Below are positions 46,601 to 57,300 of a stretch of 64,000 nucleotides of DNA, piece by piece. How positions within the stretch are numbered: position 1 is the stretch's first letter; each line of letters opens with the position of its first letter. The stretch is from Tessaracoccus rhinocerotis. GTDB taxonomy: Bacteria > Actinomycetota > Actinomycetes > Propionibacteriales > Propionibacteriaceae. The stretch is from assembly GCF_007197885.1 (NCBI RefSeq), contig NZ_VKKG01000002.1, forward strand, positions 124,001-188,000, read 5' to 3'. Made by a program: the position numbers and the translations under genes. The notes under the pieces are model-generated. The model made no database searches. It saw nothing but the letters and a program-made list of their open reading frames with translations, and was not told where the DNA came from.

Positions 46601-47951
46601 GGCCGCCGCGGAGCTCGAGTTCACCCCGTACTACAGCCTCTACGAGGCCCGCTACGCCCTCTACATGACCCTGATCAGCCCGGACTCGCCCGAGGCGCAG
46701 GCGAAGATCCTGCGGGAGAAGGAACAGCTGCGCGAGGCGGAAACCACCATCGACTCGCTCACCTCGTTCGACAACAACAACAGCGAGGCGGACAAGAACT
46801 ACAGCGCCAGCGCGAACTCCACCGTCGGGTCCTTCGGAGGCTTCAGCTTCCGGCACGCCCCGCCGGAGCCCGACTCCTGGTTCAGCTACGAGATGGCCGT
46901 GGACACCGGGGCCGAGCACAACCAGTTGTGCGTGCGCCTCTACGGCGACGGACAGGACGTCGGGCGCAATTGGGACGTGCTGTTGGACGGTGAGCAGTTC
47001 AAGCGTGAGCGGGTCACCGACCATGACGGTTTCTACGTCCAGTGCGACGAGATCCCCGCCGACGTGGTGGCCGCGGCCGTGCCGAAGCTTGACGCCGGGG
47101 GCAACCTGGTTCTCGACGACGAAGGCGAACCCGTGCGCGTGGTGGAGGTGCGCTTCCAGGGCACCGGATCCAGCTGGGTGGGTGGCATCTTCGGCATCTG
47201 GACCCGCCCGTCGGCCAGCTACGGCACCGACTCGGCCCTGACCTCGCTGACGGCCGACCCCGGAACCATCTCAGGGAGCGGCACCGAACTGACACTGACG
47301 GTCCCCGCCGGCACCACCACCGTCCTGCTCGAGCTGGCGCCGGCCGTCCCGAGCGGCCTCGTGAAGGTCGACGGCATCCTGGTCGACGACACGCTGCCCC
47401 GGGAGGTGGCGGTCGCCGACGGCACCGTCGTCACCGTGGAGTCCGTGGCCCAGGACCACACCACCGCCACCACCTACACGATCACGGTGGTCGAGGAGGA
47501 CGAGCCGACGACCGACCCCTCCGAGGAGCCGACCCCCACGCCGACCGCCACCACGACGTCGTCCCCGTCGCCCACCGCCACCGCGACGGTGACCGCGCCG
47601 GCCCAGCCGGGGGACGTCTACTCCACTCCCGGGTTCCACAACGTGAACGGGCGCTGGTGGTACACGCAGTGCGAGCCGTACTCGCAGACCATCCGCTGCC
47701 TGACGGAGATCTGGGCCACCAACCACGGCCAGTCCGCGTGGACCTTCAACAACCTGACCTACCTGCCCCACATGAGCCGAGCGCAGTGGGGGAGGAACCC
47801 GCTGGCCAACCCCGGCGAGTTCACCAGTGACTCGCGCCGCTGGCGCACCGAGTGCGACACGCCCGCCACCGGCCGCAACGGCTGCCGCTCCTTCGTGTGG
47901 GGCGAGGGCGTCGGGTGGGTCTTCAACAACATCGTCCGTTTCAAGATCTGA
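43674..47951 (+). CDS. Secreted GH127 beta-L-arabinofuranosidase-like protein with four-Cys module
   Basis: A 1425-residue exported protein: signal peptide to about Ala33; LamG-like domain (about 40-250); Ig-like (about 265-350); GH127 (alpha/alpha)6 domain (about 360-970) with YGGWE, GHFFGHYITALA and GGMNEALYELF; a GH127-associated C-terminal domain (about 1020-1160); cadherin-like (about 1180-1265); Ser/Thr/Pro linker; module (last 112). GH127 zinc-thiolate chemistry needs a Glu-x-Cys pair (Glu689, Cys691 present in SEGC) and a Cys-Cys pair; here the latter reads FWCDHG, with Cys758 kept and the second Cys replaced by Asp759. Activity is therefore plausible but not assured. Confidence 0.82.
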   Translation: MNKHPFRTLTLSLAAVLAVQCLALAPVTTASAADPSIEDAKVLGLHFDGNLEDAGPAGHDVTMRSGESSWVAGISGQALSFDGSTVVDLGTAEALQPSDLTLSFWYRPDADMGSGEQVFTWSKSQYNSDGWYLSSENSDTPLALSIGPASGQPYKVAVGAPRAEFFPTGQWTHVVVTYDGESKAVNFYRNGIAQDAVVRSGIGGDATGVLGSDPTMPKTIGFNGPVYNGSHLRGTLDDWFLYDAVADVADVVVLHQQHVPDFEPADVAASDLEQVVVPPTVRASFNLPTRGVGGSEITWLSDSPYLQVTDGVATVTRPSDAPATVALTASASYGGSEAVTKVFEVVIPVGGEVGVPFLALPALAQVEITDPYLANAHDKTVDYLLSLDSEKFLYSFYKQAGLEPTTAEGYGGWERETGTRFQGHFFGHYITALAQSWSTEDDPGRRDLLLAELTEAVDGLARVQAAQAELDPANAGYVSPFPVSYLPGGRDGLLVPFYNLHKVLAGLLDAHEYGPSELGDKALGVAAGFGSFVKAYGDRQADPGSLLRIEYGGMNEALYELFDLTRDPDHLRAAEYFDEVQLFRALAEGRDVLAGLHANTTIPKLVGAMTRYRIFTEDADLYATLDDAGQADLEMYRMAAENFWQIVVDDHTYANGGNSYSEHFHGPDTLFEYGTSGVTGGYGENSTSEGCNEYNMLKLTNLLFRAGKDVKYADFYETTFINAVVSTQNPETGMVTYFQPMTAGYAKVFGHPLDEFWCDHGTGIEKFTMLSAGFYSTDAESVWVNQFHSSTFTSAEHGLVLTQNGDIPVTDTVTLTVAGTGDGVVEGTVLRLRKPAWLASGPILTINGETVDQAALAEATEQVPGYVSFKIAEGDRITWRLPAEVTVDDNTENPNWVAFSYGPVLLATELSRDNVEADYVAGVLVRMSNADKSLSGDVVVDDAAAWKADIAENLVRIPTDASGPDGLVFRLRNVDPAAAELEFTPYYSLYEARYALYMTLISPDSPEAQAKILREKEQLREAETTIDSLTSFDNNNSEADKNYSASANSTVGSFGGFSFRHAPPEPDSWFSYEMAVDTGAEHNQLCVRLYGDGQDVGRNWDVLLDGEQFKRERVTDHDGFYVQCDEIPADVVAAAVPKLDAGGNLVLDDEGEPVRVVEVRFQGTGSSWVGGIFGIWTRPSASYGTDSALTSLTADPGTISGSGTELTLTVPAGTTTVLLELAPAVPSGLVKVDGILVDDTLPREVAVADGTVVTVESVAQDHTTATTYTITVVEEDEPTTDPSEEPTPTPTATTTSSPSPTATATVTAPAQPGDVYSTPGFHNVNGRWWYTQCEPYSQTIRCLTEIWATNHGQSAWTFNNLTYLPHMSRAQWGRNPLANPGEFTSDSRRWRTECDTPATGRNGCRSFVWGEGVGWVFNNIVRFKI
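47613..47948 (+). other. Four-Cys module, copy D
   Basis: 112 residues: DVYSTPGFHN start, CEPYSQTIRC, WTFNNLTYLP, CDTPATGRNGC, WVFNN. Confidence 0.93.
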
Positions 47952-47970
47952 AGTGACCAAGGAGAACCCG

Positions 47971-50900
47971 ATGACGAAACCGATCAACCGAAAGCTGGTG
48001 GCGCTGGCCTCCGCGGTCGCGCTGGTGCCTGGCCTGCTCACCGTCGGCAGCCAGGCCCACGCGGAGCCAACCGACCCGTTGACCTCCTACCTGTTCGTGA
48101 ACTTCACGGGGTTGGAGAGCAGCCCGGACATGGAGCAGATCTACTTCTCCACCAGCCAGGACGGCCACTTCTGGCAGGACCTCAACGACCGCGAACCGAT
48201 CCTGACCTCAGAGGTGGGGGAGACCGGCGTGCGTGACCCCTACATCGTGCGAAAGCGCGACGACAGCGGGTTCTTCCTGATCGCGACGGACCTGAGCATC
48301 TACCACCGGGGTGGCTGGGGCAACACCGACGCCACCGCTGACGGCAGCCACAGCATCGTCGTGTGGGAGTCCGCGGACCTGGTGGACTGGGGCGAGCCGC
48401 GCCTGGTCGACATCGCCCCCGAGGGCGCCGGTATGGTCTGGGCGCCCGAGGCGATCTGGGACGAGGAAGCTGAGGCCTGGATGGTCTACTGGACCTCGAA
48501 GACCCCTGGCGGAACCGGCGACCACCTGAAGATCTACTACGCCCACACCACGGACTTCCAGACCTTCACCGAGGCCCAGCTCTACATCGACCGCGGGGCC
48601 GGCAGCACCATCATCGACACCGACATCATCAAGGTCGAGGACACCTACTTCCGCGCCTCCGGCGACGGGCAGCTCACGATCGAGAAGAGTGAGAACGGCC
48701 TGCACGGGGACTGGGAGCGGATCTCCGACCTGCAGGGCCTCGGCTTCGGCCTCACGGGCGGAGACGTCGAGGGCCCCCAGTTCTTCAAGTACAACGACGA
48801 CGACGCACCGCTCGACGACCAGGGCAACCCGGTCGACCAGTGGGCGCTGCTGGTGGACCAGTACGGTTCGGGTGCCGGCTACTACCCGCTGGTGACCACC
48901 GACATCGGCGACACCCGGCCCATCACCGATCCCGACTCCAGCTGGTCGCGCATCCCCAGCACGGACTACGACTTCGGCATGAAGAAGCGCCACGGCTCCA
49001 TCATCGCCATCACGGACGCCGAGTACGACGCCCTGATGGCGGCCTACGGGCCGCCGGAGCCGCCGGCCCCGCAGCAGGAACCCATCCTGCACTACGACCT
49101 GACCGCCTTCGAGGGTGAGCAGAGCGTCGTCGACGCCTCGGGCAACGGCAACGACGGCGAGTTCCACGGCACCTTCACCACCGAGGACGACGCCCTCACG
49201 TTCAGCGGCGATGACTGGATCAGCCTCCCCGACGCTCTGATGACGGACCTGGACGAGATCACCGTCGCCGCCCGCATCAAGACCCGCACCACCGGGAACC
49301 ACTTCATCTGGGGACTCGGCTCGACCCGCACCTCGGACGGCATCGGCTGGGGCTACCTGTTCCAGAACTCCAACTACCGCAGCACCATCACCCCCACGAA
49401 CTGGACGGAGGAGACCTCCGCCACCACGTCGGCGCTGCCGCAGGACACGTGGACCGACATCGCCCTGACAATCGAGCGGCAGGCCAACGGCACCTACGCC
49501 CTGACCACCTGGGCCGACGGCGTCGCCAGGGCCAGTGTGCGCACCGCGACGCTGCCGCGCGACATCGACACCCCTGCGGAGGGGGCGGTGGCAGCGAACT
49601 ACATCGGCAAGTCCCTGTACAACGCGGACCAGCTGTTCAAGGGCGCGATCTCGGACTTCCGGATCTACAACCGTGCGCTGTCGGCCAGTGAGCTGGCGGC
49701 CCCCGGTTCCATCCTCGCCGTGGAGCTGGACTCCCTGAAGGTGCCTGCCATCATCGACGGCGCCGCCGGCACCGTCGTGCTCCCCGTGGAGCCGGGAACC
49801 GACCTCACCGGCCTGGACCCGACCTGGGTCACCGCAGCCGGCGACGTCGTCAGCCCGACCGGGGCGCAGGACTACACCGAGCCCGTGACGTTGACCATCA
49901 CCGGCGAGGGCGGCACCGTCCGGGAGTGGACCGTGACCGCGGTGGAGATGGGCTCCCCGGTCCTGCCGGGCCTGTACGCCGACCCGAACGTCGCCGAGTT
50001 CGACGGCACCTACTACATCTACGCCACCAGCGACGGCTACCCCGGTTGGGGAGGGCAGGAGTTCTACGTCTGGAAGTCGGACAACCTGAGGGATTGGACG
50101 CGCTCCGAGCAGCCGTTCCTCACCCTCGACGGCGATCAGGGCGACGTGCCGTGGGCCACGGGGAACGCCTGGGCCCCGACCATCATCGAGCGGGACGGGA
50201 AGTACTACTTCTACTTCTCCGGCCACAACCCCTCGGTGGACCGCAAGACCATCGGCGTCGCCGTCGCGGACCACCCCGAGGGCCCGTTCACCGCGCAGCC
50301 CGAGGCGATGATCCTGAACAACGAGACCGTGACCTCCGGCCAGGCCATCGACCCCGCCGCCTTCCACGATCCGGAGACCGGCAAGTACTACCTCTACTGG
50401 GGCAACGGCCGCCCGGTCATGGCCGAACTGGCCGACGACATGGTCTCGCTCGAGCCGGGCACCATCCAGCAGATGAGCGGACTGCCGGACTACCGGGAGG
50501 GCACGTTCGTGGTGTACCGCGACGGCACCTACCACCTGACCTACTCGATCGACGACACCGGCTCGCCCGACTACCGCGTCGGCTACGCCACCGCACCTAC
50601 CGCGGAGGGCCCGTGGACGAGCCACGGCGTCATCCTGGAGAAGGACCCCTCGATGGGAATCCTCGGCACCGGCCACAACTCGATCATCCAGGTGCCCGGG
50701 ACCGACGAGTGGTACATCGTCTACCACCGCTTCGCCATCCCCGGCGGCAACGGCAACAACCGGGAGACCACCATCGACCACCTACGCTTCGGCGAGGACG
50801 GGCTGATCGAGAAGGTGGTTCCCACCCTGACCAGCATCGAGGCGCTGGAGCCCAGCACGGAGCCGAGCCCGGATCCCAGCCAAGATCCCAGCCAGGAGCC

Positions 50901-51315
50901 GCCGACTGCCGAACCCGCGCCGACGGTGACGGTCACCGTCACGTCGGACCCGAAGGTCACCTGGCCCCACGTCCCTGCGGGCCAGGACCTGTACTCCACG
51001 CCCGGCTTCCACGAGGTGAACGGCCGCCGCTGGCACACCACCTGTGAGCCCTACTCCCAGACCATCCGGTGCCGCACCGAGATCTGGTCCGGCGGCGGCT
51101 GGGTGTTCAACAACCTGACCTACCTGCCCACCATGAAGCGGGCGCAGTGGTCCGCCAACCCGCTGGGCGTGGCAGGGGAGTGGACGGCCACTGACGGTCG
51201 GCGGTGGCGCACCGAGTGCGACACCGCAGCCACCGGCCGCAACGGCTGCCGCTCGTTCACCTGGAGCCAGGGTGCGGGCTGGGTCTTCAACAACATCGTC
51301 CGATTCAAGATCTGA
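47971..51315 (+). CDS. Secreted double GH43-type glycosidase with four-Cys module
   Basis: A 1114-residue exported protein: signal peptide to about Ala31; GH43-like propeller (36-345; Asp89 in VRDPY, Asp216 in IDTDI, Glu267 in VEGPQ); LamG-like (about 370-575); a cadherin-like segment (about 580-660); a second, canonical GH43 (about 662-965; base Asp671 in LYADPN, an IDPAAF motif, a YREGTFVV motif with the acid Glu); a Glu/Pro/Ser linker; module (last 109). The second GH43 resembles exo-arabinofuranosidases or beta-xylosidases. ATG 47971 has AAGGAG 6 nt upstream, 19 bp after the GH127 stop, so the two are co-transcribed. Confidence 0.85.
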   Translation: MTKPINRKLVALASAVALVPGLLTVGSQAHAEPTDPLTSYLFVNFTGLESSPDMEQIYFSTSQDGHFWQDLNDREPILTSEVGETGVRDPYIVRKRDDSGFFLIATDLSIYHRGGWGNTDATADGSHSIVVWESADLVDWGEPRLVDIAPEGAGMVWAPEAIWDEEAEAWMVYWTSKTPGGTGDHLKIYYAHTTDFQTFTEAQLYIDRGAGSTIIDTDIIKVEDTYFRASGDGQLTIEKSENGLHGDWERISDLQGLGFGLTGGDVEGPQFFKYNDDDAPLDDQGNPVDQWALLVDQYGSGAGYYPLVTTDIGDTRPITDPDSSWSRIPSTDYDFGMKKRHGSIIAITDAEYDALMAAYGPPEPPAPQQEPILHYDLTAFEGEQSVVDASGNGNDGEFHGTFTTEDDALTFSGDDWISLPDALMTDLDEITVAARIKTRTTGNHFIWGLGSTRTSDGIGWGYLFQNSNYRSTITPTNWTEETSATTSALPQDTWTDIALTIERQANGTYALTTWADGVARASVRTATLPRDIDTPAEGAVAANYIGKSLYNADQLFKGAISDFRIYNRALSASELAAPGSILAVELDSLKVPAIIDGAAGTVVLPVEPGTDLTGLDPTWVTAAGDVVSPTGAQDYTEPVTLTITGEGGTVREWTVTAVEMGSPVLPGLYADPNVAEFDGTYYIYATSDGYPGWGGQEFYVWKSDNLRDWTRSEQPFLTLDGDQGDVPWATGNAWAPTIIERDGKYYFYFSGHNPSVDRKTIGVAVADHPEGPFTAQPEAMILNNETVTSGQAIDPAAFHDPETGKYYLYWGNGRPVMAELADDMVSLEPGTIQQMSGLPDYREGTFVVYRDGTYHLTYSIDDTGSPDYRVGYATAPTAEGPWTSHGVILEKDPSMGILGTGHNSIIQVPGTDEWYIVYHRFAIPGGNGNNRETTIDHLRFGEDGLIEKVVPTLTSIEALEPSTEPSPDPSQDPSQEPPTAEPAPTVTVTVTSDPKVTWPHVPAGQDLYSTPGFHEVNGRRWHTTCEPYSQTIRCRTEIWSGGGWVFNNLTYLPTMKRAQWSANPLGVAGEWTATDGRRWRTECDTAATGRNGCRSFTWSQGAGWVFNNIVRFKI
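50986..51312 (+). other. Four-Cys module, copy E (shortest)
   Basis: 109 residues with almost no insertion between half-repeats; best single template of the minimal module. Confidence 0.93.
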
Positions 51316-51326
51316 GGCAGGTAACA

Positions 51327-54300
51327 ATGACCGGGAACCGCACGAGATCGGTGGTCGCCCTCGCCGGGGTGGCGGCACTCCTGGCATCGGGAACGGTGCT
51401 GGGGGCCGCCCCCGCGGGGGCGGAGGAGCCCACTGACGGGCTGCTCGCCTCCTACTCCTTCACCGCACGTCCGGGTGACGGTGCCACCGTGCCCAACGGC
51501 GCGGACGGCTCCTTCGGGCCGGCGGTGGTCCAGAACGCCGCCGACGAGCAGTGGGCGGACAGCGCCCTCACGTTCGTGGGCGGTGCGAAGACCAGCGCCG
51601 GCAACTGGGTGCGGCTTCCCGACGACCTGCTGGTGGGGGAGAACTCCGCCACCATCCAGATGGAGATGAAGGTGGATGCGAGCATGCTGGCCAACTGGCA
51701 CTTCCTCTACAACATCGGGGCGGACAACAACACCCAGCAGTACCTGTTCGCCTCCGCCCGCCAGAATGTTCGCTCCGCCATCACCACCGGTTCCAACGGT
51801 GGCGAACGCAACGCTGCGGCGTCCCACCCGCTCGACGCCGACCGCTGGTACTCCCTGGCCACCGTCATCGACGGTGACGCCGGCACCATCTCGACCTGGC
51901 TCGACGGCGTCCTCGTCGGCCAGGGCGACACCGCCGGCCTCACGCCGGCGAGCATCGCGGACCAGTCGATGAACACCATCGGGCGCGCGCCCTGGCCGGA
52001 CGGCCTGTTCAAGGGCGCCGTCGCCACGTTCCGCGTCTACGACCGGGCCCTCGGCGCCGACGAGCTGATGACCATCTCCGACGACGACGCTGCCCTCCAC
52101 CCCGACTCGTTCACGGCTGCGGCCGCCGGCGTCCTCGAGGACCTCACGGCCATCACCGCCGACACGACACGGCTGGTGCTGCCCAGCCCGCAGGGCGAGG
52201 TCACTTGGAGCTCCGACCTGCCGCAGGTCCAGATCGCCGACGATGGCGTGACCGCCACCATCACCCAGCCGGCGGCAGGCGAGGCCGATCTCACCGGCAC
52301 CCTCACCGCCACCGCCTCCGTGCGGGGCCAGCAGGCCACCCGGGAGATCCCGATCACCATCAGGGCACAGGCCGAGGCCGCCGACGACTACGGCTACCTG
52401 TTCGTGCACTTCGTCGAGGACGCTGACGGCTACGCCGAGCGCATCTACCTCGACGTGTCCAACGGCAACAACCCCATGTCCTGGACGCGCCTCAACGGCG
52501 GCGAGCCCATCCTCACCAACGACCTCGGCACCACCGGGGTGCGGGACCCGGTGCTGGTGCGCAACCCGCAGACCGGCACCTACTACGTCGTCGGCACGGA
52601 CCTGCGCGTCTGGATCGAACCCGGCAGCGACTGCCCCGCGGGCGTGCCCGAGGGATACTGCCCCTGGTACCAGTACACCCACCACAGCCTGAACCTCGTC
52701 GTCTGGGAGTCGGCGGACCTCGTGACCTGGAGCGAGCCCCGACTCGTGGAGGTGGCCCCGCCCACCGCCGGGCGCGCGTGGGCGCCGGAGGCCACGTGGG
52801 ACGAGGACCTCGGGGCGTTCGTGCTCTACTGGTCCTCCAACATCTTCGACGAGGCCGACCCACAGCACGCGGGGGAGTCATCGAGCGAGACCCTGCACGG
52901 CTTCACCACGGACTTCACCCAGGCGGACTGGGACCAGCGCAACCCGGACGGTGCCCGGCAGCTCTACGTCGGCGAACCCGGCACGGACACGATCGACATG
53001 ACGGTCAAGCAGTTCCGCAACGCGGCCGGCGAGCTGGTCACCTACCGCGCCTTCAAGGAGAACGGCGGCCGCGGCATCGTGTTCCAGAGCACCACCGAGC
53101 CGCAGTGGTGGGACGTCGCCAACACCGGTTCGTGGACCACGCACCAGACGCAGATCGGCCAGGCCGAGTACGGCCAGGTGGAGGGGCCACTGCTGTTCCA
53201 GGAGAATGGCCGGGATCGCTGGTTCCTGTTCGTCGACCAGTACGGCGGCTCCGCGCAGGGCTACCGCCCTTTCACCACCACCGACATCGGGGTGGCGGAC
53301 TGGACGGCGCTGCCACAGTCGCAGCTGCAGGGCATGCTGCCCGAGACCAAGCACGGCGGCGTGCTCAACCTCACCAAGGCCGAGTACGACGCGGTCCGCG
53401 CGGCCGACGTCGTCGCCGTCGACGAGGTCGCCGTCACCACCGCACCGGGCGTCCAGCCCGAACTGCCCGCCACTGTGGGGCTCCACACGTCCGACGGCGC
53501 CTCCCGCGAGGAGGCCGTCACCTGGGACGCCATCGATGCCGAAGACCTCGAGTCCCCCGGGGTGGTGGAGGTCGGCGGCGAGATCGCGGGTTCCACCCTC
53601 TCCGACAACACGGCGGAACCGGTGCGGGCAAGCGCCGTCGTCACGGTCGAGGGCACCGCCCTCGAGCAGGCCACGGCCGGCCTCTTCCTGCCCCGCTTCC
53701 TGTCCGCCGGCACGGAGCTGCCCACCAGCTTCGACGGCGCGGACGTGACCTGGCAGGGCCAACCCACACCGCCTGCCGCGGGGATCTCCGAGCCCGTCGA
53801 ACTGACCGCGACCATCACACTGGACGGCCAGAGCGCCACCAAGTCGTTCACCGTGCGGGTGCTGGCCGAAGGCTCACCGCTGGCCAGCGGCTACACCCGC
53901 ACGCCTGCGGGACCGGTCACCTCGGCGCTGCACCTGGCCCTCCGGGACGGGGACGCCACCGAGGTGCTCAACCTCGGTGAGGCGATCCTGTTCGCCCAGG
54001 CGGACTTCGACGTCGCAGACACCCTCCGGGGCGAGACCCGAACCCTGCTCCAGCCGCACCTGTTCCGGCTCGCCGACGCCGGCTTCGGCGTCCTGGCCGT
54101 GCCCGGTGACGCAGACGGCAACCGTCTCCCGGGGCGGGACCTGCTGTTCTTCGAGTCCCCGGACCTGATCACCTGGACGGAGCGGACGATCGCGGTGCCC
54201 ACCTCGGGAAGCGTGAACGATCCCGCCGCCGCCCTGGATGCGGCGACGGGCGCCTACCGGGTCTGGTGGACCGACGCCGCAGGTGCGGACTTCCGCGCCG

Positions 54301-57300
54301 AGACGGCGGACCTCGTCTCACTCGGCCGGCCCGTGCCCGCAGACAGGGAGGCCGAACTCGGATCCGAGGAGACCCAGCTCGGCATCACTGCAGCCCTCCC
54401 GGGCAACTCGCTGCCCGTCACACAGGCGGAGGCCGACGTCCTGCGCGACAGGTTCACCCAGGTGGTGAACACCACCGTCGACGAGGGGCCGACGCTGGGC
54501 CTCGAACTGGGGGCCGACGTGCCCGACGCGACAGCACTGGGCGACGTCGTGGCGCACTACTCCGACGGGTCGAGCGCTACCAAGCGCGTGCAGTGGGACG
54601 CCGACGACCTCGCCGCCGTCGACACCTCCGTCGACGGGACCTACACGGTCGCGGGCACCCTCGAGGTCACCGACTTCGAGTTCCCGCTCGTGCCGGGCGC
54701 CTCGGCCGACCCGACGGTGTTCGTGCACGAGGGGTCCTACTACTGGATCGCCACCAACGAGTCCGGCGGCCAGCGCGGCCTGGACATCCGCAAGTCCGAC
54801 ACCATCGAGGGCCTGCGCGACGCGACTCCCGTCCGGATCGTCGAGGACGGCGGCAACCTGGCCTGGGCGCCCGAGGTGCACGAGGTCGGCGGCCAGCTGT
54901 ACCTGTTCTACGCCCGCGGCCGCACCAGCACCTGGAACACTGTCCAGGCCGTCGTGAAGCCGCTCAGGCAGGGTGGCGAGCCCGCGAACGCGGCCGACTG
55001 GGAGGACCACCGACTGGTCACCCTCCCCAACGGCCAGCCGTTGGTGGACCCGGCCACCGGTGCCATCACGCTGGACATGACCTACATCCACGACGGTGAC
55101 AACCACTACGTGATGTGGTCGGAGTCCACTCGCACCGCCCCCGCCGCGGGTGCCTACCTGAGCATCGCGAGCATCGACCCCTCCGACCCGTCGGTGCTGA
55201 CCAGCGATCCAGTCCAGATCCGCCGACCCCTGTACGGCTGGGACCGGCAGACCACGCCCGTGGTGGAGGGGCCCTTCGCCCTCCACAAGGACGGCAGGAT
55301 CATCGTCACCATCTCCGGCTCCGGGGTCGACAACACCTACGTCGTCGGCTCCCTCACCGCCGAAGCGGGGACGGACCTCCTGGACCCCGAATCGTGGACC
55401 GGCAGCAACGCACCGCTGCTGACCTCGGCGTCGGTGGCGGGCCAGTTCGGTCCCGGCCACAACTCCTACTTCACGTCCCTCGAGGGGGACCTGATGACAG
55501 CCATCCACGCCAAGCCGGACGGCGGGGCGCGGCAGTCGGGAGTCCGGCTGGTGCAGTGGCGTGCCGACGGCGTCACCCCGGTCCTCGACCTGGTGGCCGA
55601 GCGCGAGGTGCTGCCCGGCAACCGCTGGGTGAGCGCCACCATCGTGGTGGGTGATGGAGGGGAGCCCGTCGTCGACGTGGCAGACCTCGCCATCCCGGCC
55701 ACCATCACCGGCGACCTGCCCACCACGGCCGGGTCCGAGGACGTCACGTGGACGGCCGCCCCGGAGGGCTGGATCGGCTCCGACGGTCGAGTCACGCTGC
55801 CCGAGGACGAGCCCGTCGAGGTGCACGTCACGGCCACGGTCGGGGATGCCAAGGTGAGTGCCGACGCGCGGATCCTGCCTGACGGGGGACAGTTGCTGAG
55901 CTACCCGCTCGCGGGCGGCAACGTGTTCCTCGGCGAGTCCCTCCTCGCCTCCCCGGACAGCCGCCGCTCCGACGCCCTGCACGTCGCGCTCGACGACGGT
56001 GCCTCCGGCTGGCTGCCGCTCAACAACGGCAAGGCCATCGGCTACGCCACCTGGGACGGGGACCAGAAGTCCCAGGCCGGGGCGGACTGGCAGCTGGGAT
56101 CGCCGACGTTCTTCCGACACCACGACGGGAGCCTCGGGGTGGTGGCCTCGGCCAACAACAACCGCCACGTGGTCTACGTCTTCGACCTCGACCAGGACCT
56201 CCTGGTCACGGACGAGCGCAGGGTCCCCGTCACGACGGACACCTCCGCCCGCGTCGGGCACCCGAGGATCGTCGCGGACGCCGCCACCGGTGACTACAAG
56301 GTCTACTGGAGCGACGCCGGCGGCGAGGGCGATGCGCACGTCACCGTGCTCGACGACCTCAGCGGCGACGCGAGGCCGGTGGTCTCGCCGTCGAGCGCTG
56401 TGCGTCCCGCGTGGGACGGTGCCGTGCCCGAGGGCGCGCTGGCCGACGAGGCGTCGGTCACCACCATCACCCCCGACGAGCGCGCCGCCTTCTCCGCCGC
56501 CTACGGGTCCCTGGTCAACACCGGGGTGCGGGCGCCGGAGCTGGAGTTCGCGGGCTGGGACGACGTGGAACTGCCGGGCACGGTGACCCTCGACTACAGC
56601 GACGGCTCCACCAAGGACCTCGCCGTCGAGTGGTCGCGGGCCGACCTCGATGCCGCCCGCACCGCAGGCGCGGGGACCCACGAGATCAGCGGAACCGTCG
56701 TCCAGGACGACTACGCCTACCCCTTCATCGAGGAGCGTGCCGATCCGCACATCTTCCACAACCCGGACGACGGCCACTACTACGCGACCGGCTCCTACTA
56801 CGCCGACGGTGGAGGGGCGCTGCTGGACGAGCGCACCAGCTACGGCGCGGTCGGACTGCGACGCGCCACCACCATCGAGGGCCTGGCCGAGGCCCCCGAG
56901 CACCTGCTGCGCACCTCAGAGGTGGGGGATCGCTGGGGCGGCTTCTTCTGGGCGCCCGAGGTGCACCGGATCAATGGCACCTGGTACATGGTGGTCGGTG
57001 CCCACGACTACGGCACAGCGGGTCGCCCCGCCGGCGCCGCCCACACCTGGACCAGCGCCACGATCCTGATCCCGTTCCTTGGCACCACCCAGGACATCGT
57101 GGACGGGAAGATGCTGGATCCGCAGTACTGGGGCGACGACGACGCCATCCGCCCGCTGGCGGGGGCGCCGTCGTTCGACGTCAACTATTTCCTCGACGAG
57201 TCCTCCGGGCAGGGCTACTGGATCATGCCCCGCTCGGCCGGGCTGGAGGTCGTGGAGGCGGTCACCGCGGAGGGCGAGTTCCCCGCCCTCGACGGCACGC

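Noticed and set aside
43980-47024. A 1014-codon open frame antisense to the GH127 gene
   Set aside because: Same shadow character; the GH127 motifs are on the plus strand.
54318-56903. An 861-codon open frame antisense to the 2321-residue protein
   Set aside because: No domain or ribosome site; the length is explained by the scarcity of stops in G+C-rich DNA.
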